From positions 1 to 42,058 of the forward strand of contig JAHFLJ010000003.1 of assembly GCA_023244935.1 (NCBI GenBank): a stretch of DNA of 42,058 bases. Reading direction: 5' to 3'. The notes under the pieces were generated by a model. The model worked only from the letters and a program-made list of their open reading frames with translations, had not been told where the DNA came from and did not search any database. A program made the translations under genes and the position numbers. The DNA comes from Candidatus Liptonbacteria bacterium. GTDB taxonomy: Bacteria > Patescibacteriota > Minisyncoccia > UBA6257 > 2-01-FULL-56-20. Positions within the stretch are counted from its first letter, which is position 1. Every line of letters starts with the position of its first letter. This document shows positions 16,491 through 25,579 of the stretch, in pieces.

Positions 16491-17693
16491 ATGTTATACC
16501 ATTACGTCGCATCCGACGCGGCCGGAAAATTGTATGAATCCGATATCGACGCCCAAAATCTTGATGGTGTATTAAAAAATCTTTCGACCAAGGGACTGCG
16601 TCCGATAAATATTCAATCACTAAAGGACGCTTCCGGAATAATTATATTTAAAGGGAGTATAAATCTGACCGATAAGATATTTTTAACCAAATATTTATCT
16701 TTGATGTTAAAAGTTGGTACTGACCTCCTTTCGGCAATTAATATTTTAATCGCCGATTTTGAAAAACCGGTTATGCGCTCTTTACTTATTGAGGTGCGCG
16801 AAAATTTGATGCGCGGACAGGCATTCAATCAGGTTTTTTCCAGGTATCCCAAGTATTTTTCACCGGTTTTTGTAAATATGGTTAAAGCGGCGGAAGCCTC
16901 CGGTAATCTACAACAAACCTTCGAGGATCTTAGTATCTCTCTCCAGCGGGACGGTGAACTTCAAAGTAGAGTTCGCGGAGCTTTAATCTATCCGATAATT
17001 ATTTTAGTGGCTTCGGTCTCCGTGTTTGTTTTTCTTTCAACTTTTGCGATTCCAAAAATCTCCGCGGTTTTCCGAGAAGGAGGTATTAAAGTTCCCGGAT
17101 TCTCCAAAATAGTTTTTGCGGTAGGAGACTTTATTAACACCAATATTATTTCACTGGGCATAGGGGTTTTTATTTTCGCTTTAGCTTTTTGGATATTTTT
17201 CTTTAAAACACAAGTCGGGCGTCAAATTATGGATAATTTTCTTTCCAATCTACCGGTCGTCAGAAATCTATACAGGGATATTGCCATACAACGTTTTGCT
17301 TCTACCTTCAGTTCGCTGATGAAAGCCGGTTTGCCGATTATCCAAGCCACACATATTACCGCAGACGTAGTTGTGAACAAGCGTTTCAGAGACTCTTTGT
17401 ATCGCATAGCCGATGAAGGGTTGGCAAAAGGAATAACTATTGGTGATGCCTTCAGAAGAGAGCCGGTATTCCCTAGGGTGGTTACAAACCTAATCGCGAT
17501 TTCCGAAAAAGCCGGTCACTTGGAAGAGCTGTTGGATACTCTTGCGGATTTCTATACCTCTAGAATTGATTCCAGCGTCAAAATATTAATCAGTGTTTTG
17601 GAGCCAGTTCTTCTTCTGGGCATGGGAGGCATGGTTGGTTTAATCGCTGTTTCGATTATCGTTCCGATTTATCAGCTTACTTCCACTTTCTAA
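16491..17693 (+). CDS. Type IV pilus/type II secretion inner-membrane platform protein (PilC/GspF)
   Basis: MLKVGTDLLSAINIL, SRYPKYFSPVFVNMVKAAEASGNL, VTNLIAISEKAGHLEELL, MGGMVGLIAVSIIVPIYQL. Confidence 0.93.
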   Translation: MLYHYVASDAAGKLYESDIDAQNLDGVLKNLSTKGLRPINIQSLKDASGIIIFKGSINLTDKIFLTKYLSLMLKVGTDLLSAINILIADFEKPVMRSLLIEVRENLMRGQAFNQVFSRYPKYFSPVFVNMVKAAEASGNLQQTFEDLSISLQRDGELQSRVRGALIYPIIILVASVSVFVFLSTFAIPKISAVFREGGIKVPGFSKIVFAVGDFINTNIISLGIGVFIFALAFWIFFFKTQVGRQIMDNFLSNLPVVRNLYRDIAIQRFASTFSSLMKAGLPIIQATHITADVVVNKRFRDSLYRIADEGLAKGITIGDAFRREPVFPRVVTNLIAISEKAGHLEELLDTLADFYTSRIDSSVKILISVLEPVLLLGMGGMVGLIAVSIIVPIYQLTSTF

Positions 17694-17737
17694 AATTAAA
17701 AAACGTCGATTTGCTTCGCGGGTAAAAATTCCAGCAT

Positions 17738-18235
17738 ATGCGTATAAACATATTTAAAACTAAGAAAAACAAAAGAACCGGATTCACGCTGGTTGAATTG
17801 ATTTTAGTTATTGCCTTAATGGTCGTTATTATTTTAATTTCCGTATTAAGTCTCGGAGGCAGAAAAGGAAAGACCGAATTGGACGGCATTACCAAGCAAA
17901 TCGTTGGACAACTGCGCGAGGCCCAAAGTAAGTCCGCGTCCCAAGTTAATAGCACAACCTGGGGGGTCAGGATTGACAACGCGACCAGCGGAGCATTTTT
18001 TGGAACGTTTAGTAGCTCAACCTATACCACCACAACAAAAACAAGCTATACCCGCCTTCCGAGAAATATCAGCTACGTGACCTCCACATTGCCAGTCGGA
18101 GCTTATCGCGAGATATTTTTTACGCAGATAAGTGGCGCTCCCTCAACCACCACCATTATTTCGCTTCAATTAACCGACACTCCAAATGTTTCCACCACAA
18201 TAAGCGTAGGGTTGGGGGGAGTAATCGGCTACTAA
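17738..18235 (+). CDS. Pseudopilin (GspH/FimT-like)
   Basis: TGFTLVELILVIALMVVIILISVL prepilin signature. Confidence 0.87.
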   Translation: MRINIFKTKKNKRTGFTLVELILVIALMVVIILISVLSLGGRKGKTELDGITKQIVGQLREAQSKSASQVNSTTWGVRIDNATSGAFFGTFSSSTYTTTTKTSYTRLPRNISYVTSTLPVGAYREIFFTQISGAPSTTTIISLQLTDTPNVSTTISVGLGGVIGY

Positions 18236-18270
18236 ACATTGAACTGTTGTGATAAAATAATATCAGGAAG

Positions 18271-19512
18271 ATGATCCTGCCAAGAAAATCAGGCCAGTCT
18301 TTGATAGAAATACTCGTAGCTATAGGTGTCGGGGTTATTATGCTTGTCGGCGCAGTTACCGCGCTGGTTCCGGCAATAAAAAGTTTGTCGGACATAAGCA
18401 GAACCCAAGGTTCAGCCTCAGCGTCTAAGGAACTATTGGATAACGTCAGAATTTTTGCGGAGAGTAATTGGCATAACATAGATACTCTTTCAACCTCCCA
18501 GAAATACTTTTTGAATACCGCAACCTCAACTTTCGCTGTAGCCACCGGAACGGAAACGGTAATCTCCGATGGGATTACTTCCGGATTAGTTGGATATTGG
18601 AAGCTGGATGATAATTTAGGCACATCGGTCATGGATTTTTCAGGCAACGGGAATAGCGGTTCGAAAGCTGGCAACCCAACGGCTACGAGCAGTTGCTGGG
18701 CAGGCGGTTGCTATTTATTCAATGGCGCCGGTGATTATATTGACATCGGCAACAATACAATTCTTGGAAGCAGTGCTTTTACTTTGTCGGCATGGATAAA
18801 CCCCACTGCAATAAATAAATACTCCGCTGCGCTTATGATCGGAAATAGTGCTGCCGGGCAATCGGCATACATCGGAACTATTGCCACGGCCCAGGTCGGC
18901 ACTTCAAACTCAATCGGTGGCGGTTTTTACGGTATAAATTACGGGTCAGGAGTTACATCTGCAAATAAGTGGGTTCATGTCGCTATGACTTTTTCCGGGG
19001 GAGCAGATGGCAGTGCGAACATTTATATTGATGGAGAAAATAAATTAACGGCAACTTCGACTCCAAACCTTGGGTCGGCAACTAGACGAATTGGAAGAAT
19101 CGGGACGGATACTATATATGACTTTCCAGGAAAAATCGATGATGTCCGTATTTATAACCGAGCGCTTGCGCCGGCTGAAATCAATACAATCTATCGCGCA
19201 GATCTTTTTACCAGGAATTTTCAGGTAGCGGATGTTTATAGAGACGAAAACAATTCTGATAAAATAATTACAGGGACAGGGGGAACTTTGGATCCGTCAA
19301 CCAAACGAATTACAATTGAATATGGTTGGCCAGGTAGCCAGCTCAAAACTTTTTCGGCATATTTAACCAGATATAGAAATAAATCTTTTGTTCAGACTAG
19401 TTGGCAAGCCGGCGCAAGTAGCACCTATACTTCGACCACGGCCAATTGGTTTACGACATCAAGCGGAGTTAGTTATTCGACATCAACCGGAATAAGAATT
19501 GAAGGATTATGA
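18271..19512 (+). CDS. Prepilin-like protein with a C-terminal LamG/concanavalin-A-like domain
   Basis: N-terminal SGQSLIEILVAIGVGVIMLVGA; LVGYWKLDDN...SGNGNSG...FTLSAWINP...IGRIGTDTIYDFPGKIDDVRIYNRALAPAEI is typical of LamG-like lectin folds. Confidence 0.85.
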   Translation: MILPRKSGQSLIEILVAIGVGVIMLVGAVTALVPAIKSLSDISRTQGSASASKELLDNVRIFAESNWHNIDTLSTSQKYFLNTATSTFAVATGTETVISDGITSGLVGYWKLDDNLGTSVMDFSGNGNSGSKAGNPTATSSCWAGGCYLFNGAGDYIDIGNNTILGSSAFTLSAWINPTAINKYSAALMIGNSAAGQSAYIGTIATAQVGTSNSIGGGFYGINYGSGVTSANKWVHVAMTFSGGADGSANIYIDGENKLTATSTPNLGSATRRIGRIGTDTIYDFPGKIDDVRIYNRALAPAEINTIYRADLFTRNFQVADVYRDENNSDKIITGTGGTLDPSTKRITIEYGWPGSQLKTFSAYLTRYRNKSFVQTSWQAGASSTYTSTTANWFTTSSGVSYSTSTGIRIEGL

Positions 19513-20399
19513 TAAACAACATTAAAAAATTATGGTATATGTTGCCGATGGGCTTAATTTTAGGGATTGCCTTTTTATTATTCGGCAAGGATTTAAATAT
19601 TTTGAAAATGGCGCGTGCGGCGACTAATATCAGCTCCAACGTTACCGAACACTGGGCCTGGAACGATGTTGTCGGTTGGTTAGATTTTTATAACACGTTG
19701 AATGTAAATGTTAATCCAGTGCAACTTACAGGGTACGCAAGTTCTTCTATTGGGGACGTCTCACTTGATTGCGCGACAACTCGCGCAGGAAATGTTTGCT
19801 CCGGAGCAAATGACAACTACAAAGTAATTAACGACGGCAGTGGATATCTCTCCGGTTGGGCTTGGAATGATAACTACGGCTGGGTTAGTTTCTGTGGAGG
19901 AGGGGGTGCGGATCCTAACTGCCCCGGGAGTACGGCATATCAGGTTTCAATAAATCCGAATACCGGTCTATTCAGCGGTTATGCTTGGAATGATGTTATT
20001 GGTTGGATAAGTTTTAACTGCGCGGACATTGGAGTTTGTGGGACTTCGGATTATAAAGTCTTAACTTCCTGGGTTGCTTCTTCAACAGCCGCAGTTATTG
20101 AGTCGGCAACTTTCGATACCGGAGTCAGTGGCGGAGCGCAAATCAACTCTTTTTATTGGGAGGGTGATCCGGGGACGAATACCGCGGTGTATTTTCAGTT
20201 TGCAATAAGTAATTCTACCAGCGGTCCATGGAATTATTTCGGGAATTACGAAGCGAACGAAGGGTTGCCAAGGACCAAAGTAAATTTTATTTTACATAAT
20301 AATATGCGTTATTTCCGCTATAAAATAACTTTAGTTTCCGACCAAGGGCAACAAAGCACTCCGGTTATTAGAAAGGTGGTGATAGATTGGAGTCCGTAG
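19509..20399 (+). CDS. Secreted protein with AWND..GW repeats
   Basis: Three repeats HWAWNDVVGWLDF, GWAWNDNYGWVSF, GYAWNDVIGWISF; N-terminal hydrophobic segment; ATGA overlap with the upstream gene. Confidence 0.75.
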   Translation: MINNIKKLWYMLPMGLILGIAFLLFGKDLNILKMARAATNISSNVTEHWAWNDVVGWLDFYNTLNVNVNPVQLTGYASSSIGDVSLDCATTRAGNVCSGANDNYKVINDGSGYLSGWAWNDNYGWVSFCGGGGADPNCPGSTAYQVSINPNTGLFSGYAWNDVIGWISFNCADIGVCGTSDYKVLTSWVASSTAAVIESATFDTGVSGGAQINSFYWEGDPGTNTAVYFQFAISNSTSGPWNYFGNYEANEGLPRTKVNFILHNNMRYFRYKITLVSDQGQQSTPVIRKVVIDWSP

Positions 20400-20410
20400 A
20401 CAACAAAATT

Positions 20411-20521
20411 CAACTAATAACTTATGACTTATAATTTTAAACAATCAATAAAAAGCAAAAACAATTCAAAAATGAGTTTGTTTTGTTTTGGTGATGAGTC
20501 ATTAGTGATCAGTGATAAGTC
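20411..20521. repeat. Dispersed AT-rich inverted-repeat element overlapping an ORF start
   Basis: AACTAATAACTTATGACTTATAATTTT ... GATGAGTCATTAGTGATCAGTGATAAGTC. Confidence 0.65.
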
Positions 20522-20942
20522 CGGCGCTTCGCGCCGTGGCCAAGCCGCGTTGTCGCTGGTATTTTTAATCGGGGGAATTGCGCTTTTGGTTTCAGTTACC
20601 ATAGCGGTAATCGCTATCAGTTTTTTGAATTCTACTTTTGCTTTTCAATCCGCAAATCGCGCCTATGCCAATGCCACTTCCGGAGCGCAAGACGCGCTTT
20701 TGAAACTTGCCCGCGATGATTCATTTTCGGATTTAACCGGATATCAAGTTCCTTATGTCATCGGAGGCTGTCTTTCTAATTGTGCTTTTGTCACAGTTAA
20801 CCAGGTTGACCCCAGTAAACAAGTGGAGATTATTTCCACAGCGACAGTTTTCGCTTCTACGCGTAAGATTAAGGTGGTAGTCGCGATAGATCCAAATAAT
20901 GGAGAAGTATCGGTTTCCTCATGGACTAATCTTGAATTGTAA
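20424..20942 (+). CDS. PilX-like pilus-associated membrane protein (start codon uncertain)
   Basis: RRGQAALSLVFLIGGIALLVSVTIAVIAISF prepilin-like segment; in operon; the first ~30 codons are derived from a repeat element. Confidence 0.65.
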   Translation: MTYNFKQSIKSKNNSKMSLFCFGDESLVISDKSGASRRGQAALSLVFLIGGIALLVSVTIAVIAISFLNSTFAFQSANRAYANATSGAQDALLKLARDDSFSDLTGYQVPYVIGGCLSNCAFVTVNQVDPSKQVEIISTATVFASTRKIKVVVAIDPNNGEVSVSSWTNLEL

Positions 20943-20944
20943 AA

Positions 20945-22459
20945 ATGAAAATTAATATATTAAACAAGCTCCTCTCGGTAATAAAGGCAACGCCTACTAT
21001 TGGTGGCTTGGAGATTTCCGATTCATTTTTGCGGTTTTCCGTTTGGGACGGAGTGCAGTGGCTAACCACTGCGCTTCGGCTTCCTCCGGGCATAGTTGTC
21101 GGGGGACAGATTAAAGATCGCAAGAACTTCGTAGAGGCACTTAAGATGTTCCATAAACAAATTATGGGTAATAGGATGAGTAAATCTCGTGTTAGCGTGG
21201 TTGTTTCACTTAGCTCCATCGGAATATATACTCAAGTTTTCACTCTGCCGTTCATGGAAGGAGAAAGTCTTGATAAGGCTGTTCAGCTGAATATCCAGAT
21301 GATATCTCCACTGGACTTTGCAACTGCGTATTCCGGATGGCAGTTTGCCCACCGCGACGCCGACAATCTCAGAATAGAAATTTTAAGCGCGTTTATAAAC
21401 CGTAAAATTATTGATGATTTTTCGACATCTCTCAAAGAAGCTGGCTTTATTCCGGTTGCAGTGGAATCTCGCGCCCTCTCTCTTGTCAGATTAATTAAGG
21501 ATGCTGTTGCCGACATCGACAAAGAAAAATCACATATTATTTTGAGCGTGGATAGTAGCGGTGTGGATGTTATGATCTCCAGATATGGAGAATTACATTT
21601 TGATTATTTCAATTCCTGGAGAGATATTCAGGGAGACGATCGGGAGGTGACTTTTGATGCATTTAACGGCGCAGTGATAAGAAATCTTCATCAAGTCATA
21701 AATTATTATAGTTCGCATTGGCAAGATCCGCTTTCGGAAATACTTTATTTATCTCCGGTTTTTCAAGACCAGATAAAAAAAACCATCGAGGAAAATTTTG
21801 GGATTTCGGCAAAAGAATTAAATATTAACTCGCAGTCTCCGATAAGTTCCGACTGGTTTGTTTCTTTGGGGTCTGCAATGCGGGGAATGAGTTCTAGAAG
21901 AAATGACACCGAAATAAGTTTGCTTGGAATCGACGCTCAGGACGAGTTTCAGCAGGAGCAAGTTGTAGCCTTTCTACGTTTTTGGAGATCGCTTTTGCCG
22001 GCTTCGCTTTTAGTTCTACTGCTATCGGTTATCGCGGTTAACTACGTTCTTGATGATATTAACACCTCGCTTGCCGAGAAACTTTCCAGACTGGCTAGCC
22101 CGGAGCAAGTTAAAGAAATGTCTCTGATTGAAACCGAGGCAACAAATTTCAACCGTTTAGTCGGATTACTTTCATCCTTGGACTCCATCCCGCCGAAGAC
22201 AGTTGTAATAAAGAATATTTCCGAAATCGCCGATAAGAATCAAATTACGATTACGCGAATTTATAATCAAGCAAACAATGTGCCATATAAATTAACCGGA
22301 CAAGCGCGTAGTCAAGATGAGCTTATAGCTTTTAAAAAGGATCTCGATTCCAATCCGGTACTGATTAATGTGGTTTTGCCTTTGTCTAATATCAAGGCAA
22401 ACTCTCAGGGCGTTGATTTTTCGCTAACTTTTGACTTTAACTCCGCAAACGCTAAGTAA
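20945..22459 (+). CDS. PilM-like actin-fold protein with a C-terminal PilN-like region (apparent fusion)
   Basis: N-terminal GGLEISDSFLRFSVW and VVVSLSSIGIYTQVFTLP; C-terminal single TM (SLLPASLLVLLLSVIAVNYVL) plus PilN/PilO-like domain. Confidence 0.78.
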   Translation: MKINILNKLLSVIKATPTIGGLEISDSFLRFSVWDGVQWLTTALRLPPGIVVGGQIKDRKNFVEALKMFHKQIMGNRMSKSRVSVVVSLSSIGIYTQVFTLPFMEGESLDKAVQLNIQMISPLDFATAYSGWQFAHRDADNLRIEILSAFINRKIIDDFSTSLKEAGFIPVAVESRALSLVRLIKDAVADIDKEKSHIILSVDSSGVDVMISRYGELHFDYFNSWRDIQGDDREVTFDAFNGAVIRNLHQVINYYSSHWQDPLSEILYLSPVFQDQIKKTIEENFGISAKELNINSQSPISSDWFVSLGSAMRGMSSRRNDTEISLLGIDAQDEFQQEQVVAFLRFWRSLLPASLLVLLLSVIAVNYVLDDINTSLAEKLSRLASPEQVKEMSLIETEATNFNRLVGLLSSLDSIPPKTVVIKNISEIADKNQITITRIYNQANNVPYKLTGQARSQDELIAFKKDLDSNPVLINVVLPLSNIKANSQGVDFSLTFDFNSANAK

Positions 22460-22959
22460 AGTTTTTCTAAATCAGTTTTTTTTATTTTTTTTAGGACAAA
22501 ATCTTCCGCCTTTTTTCGGACAACTTCATCCGGATTCCTTATTCCTATTCTTACCCTTAAAAAGTTTTTAGTTTTTAAACATTCGATAATCGAAGACACT
22601 CCATTGTGACCGGCCGGTCCGGCGCCACGCGCTGTTTTTATTTCTCCAATTGGCAAGTCGCTGTCGTCGTGTATAATTACAAGGTCGTTTATCTCTCCTT
22701 TAAAAAATTTCAAAGCCTCGCGAACAGCTTTTCCTGAAAGATTCATAAACGTATTTGGAAACACTAAAATATATCTTTTATCGCCATCGATTAGGTCAAA
22801 ATAGTCAAAATTCTCGCCTCTTCCGGTTTTTAAAATGGAGCCTTCGCCTTCCAGCTCATTTTTTAGGTAACCTAGGGCCAGCCAGCCGGCATTATGGTAG
22901 GTGGTTTTGTATTCCCTTCCTGGATTCCCAAGACCAATAATAATCAGTTTTTGCTCCAT
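22405..22959 (-). CDS. pth: Peptidyl-tRNA hydrolase
   Basis: IIGLGNPGREYKTTYHNAGW, PNTFMNLSGKAV, VIIHDDSDLPIG, ARGAGPAGHNGVSSI. Start set to ATG (MEQKL). Confidence 0.95.
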   Translation of the reverse strand: MEQKLIIIGLGNPGREYKTTYHNAGWLALGYLKNELEGEGSILKTGRGENFDYFDLIDGDKRYILVFPNTFMNLSGKAVREALKFFKGEINDLVIIHDDSDLPIGEIKTARGAGPAGHNGVSSIIECLKTKNFLRVRIGIRNPDEVVRKKAEDFVLKKIKKTDLEKLYLAFAELKSKVSEKSTP

Positions 22960-23021
22960 ATCATTCAATAATAAACTAAAAATCGGCCATTAAAAAGAGC
23001 CATATTTTTTCCTTCTTCCGC

Positions 23022-23159
23022 TAGCAAGCCCTTTAATTCTGCGGGGCCAGCTTCGGCAGGTTCAGACGAGGCGAGTATGACGGAGGTACTTTTAGCGTTT
23101 TTCCAATATCTTTTTCCACTCGCAACCCCATAAAACCCAATTATCGAGCCTCCTTGCTA
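23022..23159. repeat. Nested inverted-repeat element upstream of pth/lepB
   Basis: TAGCAAG (23022-23028)/CTTGCTA (23153-23159) enclosing GCGAGT (23071-23076)/ACTCGC (23118-23123). Confidence 0.5.
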
Positions 23160-23195
23160 CGAATTAATGACCACTGTATACTATCTATAATAAAT

Positions 23196-23747
23196 ATGAA
23201 AAAAATACTCGTTTCTATACTGGAAATAGGAGAAATCGCGATAATCGCCCTAGGCGCAGTTTTTATAGTCCGAAATTTTTTAATTCAGCCATTTTTGGTT
23301 TCCGGCTCCAGCATGTCTCCAAATTTCTCGAATGGCGATTATGTCTTAATCGACGAATTAACGTATCGAATGCGCGAACCGGCAAGGGGAGAAGTTATAG
23401 TTTTTAAATATCCGAAAGAGGAAAGCACGTATTTTATTAAAAGAGTAATCGGGCTTCCTGGAGAACGCGTGACTGTGAGCGGTGGAATTGTTAAAATATA
23501 TAACAACGAGCACGCAGACGGATTGGTCTTAGGCGAAGAATATCTGCCGACCGGTCTTTCGACAAGTGGAGATTCGGATACTCGGCTCGGCAACGACGAA
23601 TATTTTGTGATGGGTGATAATCGACAGTTTAGCTATGACTCTAGAGTTTGGGGAAAGGTGCCGAAAAAAGATGTAATTGGGATTGCCAGATTACGGCTTT
23701 GGCCACCAAGTGGCCTGACTGTTTTTGCAGCTCCACAATATCCATAA
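23196..23747 (+). CDS. lepB: Signal peptidase I
   Basis: VSGSSMSPNFSNGDYVLIDEL, YFIKRVIGLPGE, YFVMGDNRQFSYDSRVWGKVPK. Confidence 0.95.
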   Translation: MKKILVSILEIGEIAIIALGAVFIVRNFLIQPFLVSGSSMSPNFSNGDYVLIDELTYRMREPARGEVIVFKYPKEESTYFIKRVIGLPGERVTVSGGIVKIYNNEHADGLVLGEEYLPTGLSTSGDSDTRLGNDEYFVMGDNRQFSYDSRVWGKVPKKDVIGIARLRLWPPSGLTVFAAPQYP

Positions 23748-23750
23748 GAA

Positions 23751-25034
23751 ATGAACAAAGAAAAAAAAGAGGAGATTCTAAAAACCCCGAAAGGGATGCA
23801 CGATATTCTTCCCGAAGAAGGTCGTTGGTGGGATAAGGTCAGAAAGGCTACCGAGAAGGTGACTGAGTTTTACGGTTTTCAAAAAATAGAAACTCCGATA
23901 TTGGAGCAGGCTGTGCTTTTTTCTCGCACCGTAGGAGAAGATACGGATATTGTTCAAAAAGAAATGTATACCGTCAAAACAAAAAGCGGTGACACCCTTG
24001 CGCTTCGTCCGGAGGGGACAGCTTCAATTTGTCGCGCCTATTTGGAGCACTCTCTTTCCAAAGCCGCGCCAATGCAAAAGTTTTGGTATGAAGGACCGAT
24101 GTTTCGATACGAGAACCCGCAAGCCGGACGTCTCAGGCAGTTTCATCAAATTGGACTGGAGGTTTTGGGAGGTGTCGCCGATCCGATGTATGACGCGCAA
24201 GTTATAATTGCGATGTATCGTTTACTTGAGGACTTGCGTATTAAAAATATAACTTTAAGAATAAACTCGATAGGATGTAAGGTCTGTCGCCCGGCATATA
24301 AGCGTCAATTACAAGCCTATTATAAAAATAACCTAAAAAAACTTTGCGGTGATTGTAATAAGCGATACAAAGACAATCCGCTAAGACTTTTAGACTGCAA
24401 AAACGAAAAATGTCAGCCTTATAAAGAAGACGCTCCGAACTTTTTCGATAAACTTTGTAGCAGTTGCAGTACTCATCTTAAATCTGTTTTGGAATACATG
24501 GATGAACTTGGTGTCCCTTATATTTTGGATAACCAATTGGTTCGCGGTTTGGATTATTACAGCAAAACAGTTTTTGAGTTTTATGCGGAAGGCGAGAACT
24601 CTTGGGCTTTGGGCGGTGGAGGCAGATATGACTATTTAATGGAGATGCTTGGAGGTAAAGCGACGCCGGCAGTGGGTGGCGCATTTGGAGTAGAACGTAT
24701 TGTTGAAACAATGAAGTCTCAAGGAGTTAGTTTGCCGGAGAGGACTCCTAAAAAAGTATTTATAGTTCACGTTGGCGATCTGGCAAAAAAGAAAGCTCTT
24801 AAAATAATCGAAGAATTGAGACATGCGGGAATTTCGGTAACCGAAGCCCTGAGCAAGGATTCACTCAAGGCACAGCTTAAAGCGGCGGACAAAGAGGGAG
24901 CCGCAATTGCGCTCATTCTTGGGCAAAAAGAAATTTTTGAAGGGAATATTATTATTCGTGACCTTAAAAATAGTCTACAAGAAAGTGTCCCAACCGAGCG
25001 AATGGTGGAAGAAATAAAGAAAAGGTTAAAATAA
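23751..25034 (+). CDS. hisS: Histidyl-tRNA synthetase
   Basis: PKGMHDILPEEGRWW, LRPEGTASICRAY, QFHQIGLEVLG, LVRGLDYYSKTVFEF. Confidence 0.96.
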   Translation: MNKEKKEEILKTPKGMHDILPEEGRWWDKVRKATEKVTEFYGFQKIETPILEQAVLFSRTVGEDTDIVQKEMYTVKTKSGDTLALRPEGTASICRAYLEHSLSKAAPMQKFWYEGPMFRYENPQAGRLRQFHQIGLEVLGGVADPMYDAQVIIAMYRLLEDLRIKNITLRINSIGCKVCRPAYKRQLQAYYKNNLKKLCGDCNKRYKDNPLRLLDCKNEKCQPYKEDAPNFFDKLCSSCSTHLKSVLEYMDELGVPYILDNQLVRGLDYYSKTVFEFYAEGENSWALGGGGRYDYLMEMLGGKATPAVGGAFGVERIVETMKSQGVSLPERTPKKVFIVHVGDLAKKKALKIIEELRHAGISVTEALSKDSLKAQLKAADKEGAAIALILGQKEIFEGNIIIRDLKNSLQESVPTERMVEEIKKRLK

Positions 25035-25112
25035 CAACTAATCACTTATAGCCAATGACTTAAAGGAATAAGGGCATTGGTGATAAGTTATCGGTCATCA
25101 GTCATAAGTTAA
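25034..25112. repeat. Dispersed AT-rich inverted-repeat element
   Basis: AACTAATCACTTATAGCCAATGACTTAA...GGCATTGGTGATAAGTTATCGGTCATCAGTCATAAGTT. Confidence 0.65.
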
Positions 25113-25116
25113 TTCT

Positions 25117-25527
25117 ATGGATTGTCTATTCTGTAAAATTCGAGACAAAGAAATTAAAGCCGAATTTGTTTACGAAGACGAGCACGCTTTCGGAATTTTG
25201 GATATTAATCCGATAGCTCCCGGGCATACGATGATGATCCCAAAAGTGCATTCCGAGAATTTATTGGATTTGCCGGACACCGAAGTCGGAGGGGTATTTC
25301 TGGCGGTAAAAAGATATACAGGAATTTTAAAAAAAGTATTTCGGCCGGATGCATTCACAATCGGAATAAATCACGGGCGAGCAAGTGGGCAGGTGATCGA
25401 CCACTTGCATATTCACATAATCCCACGTTTTGAAAACGACGGCGGTAAATCGGTCCACTCGGTTGTCAGTAATCCTCCGAAAGAGTCCCTCGCCGAAATG
25501 GCGTTGAAGATAAGGAATCACAAGTAA
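25117..25527 (+). CDS. HIT-family (histidine triad) nucleotide-binding protein
   Basis: CLFCKI, GHTMMIPKVH, and GQVIDHLHIHIIPRF (HxHxH). Confidence 0.95.
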   Translation: MDCLFCKIRDKEIKAEFVYEDEHAFGILDINPIAPGHTMMIPKVHSENLLDLPDTEVGGVFLAVKRYTGILKKVFRPDAFTIGINHGRASGQVIDHLHIHIIPRFENDGGKSVHSVVSNPPKESLAEMALKIRNHK

Positions 25528-25533
25528 AGAAAG

Positions 25534-25579
25534 ATAAACATATATCGCATATCATATATGATATGCGATATATGTTTAT
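25534..25579. repeat. 46-bp perfect palindrome between convergent genes
   Basis: ATAAACATATATCGCATATCATA|TATGATATGCGATATATGTTTAT. Confidence 0.97.

Noticed and set aside
25534-25579. dif/Xer recombination site
   Set aside because: Only loosely similar AT-rich arms; perfect 46-bp symmetry and lack of the 11-6-11 layout do not fit; kept as an unexplained palindrome.
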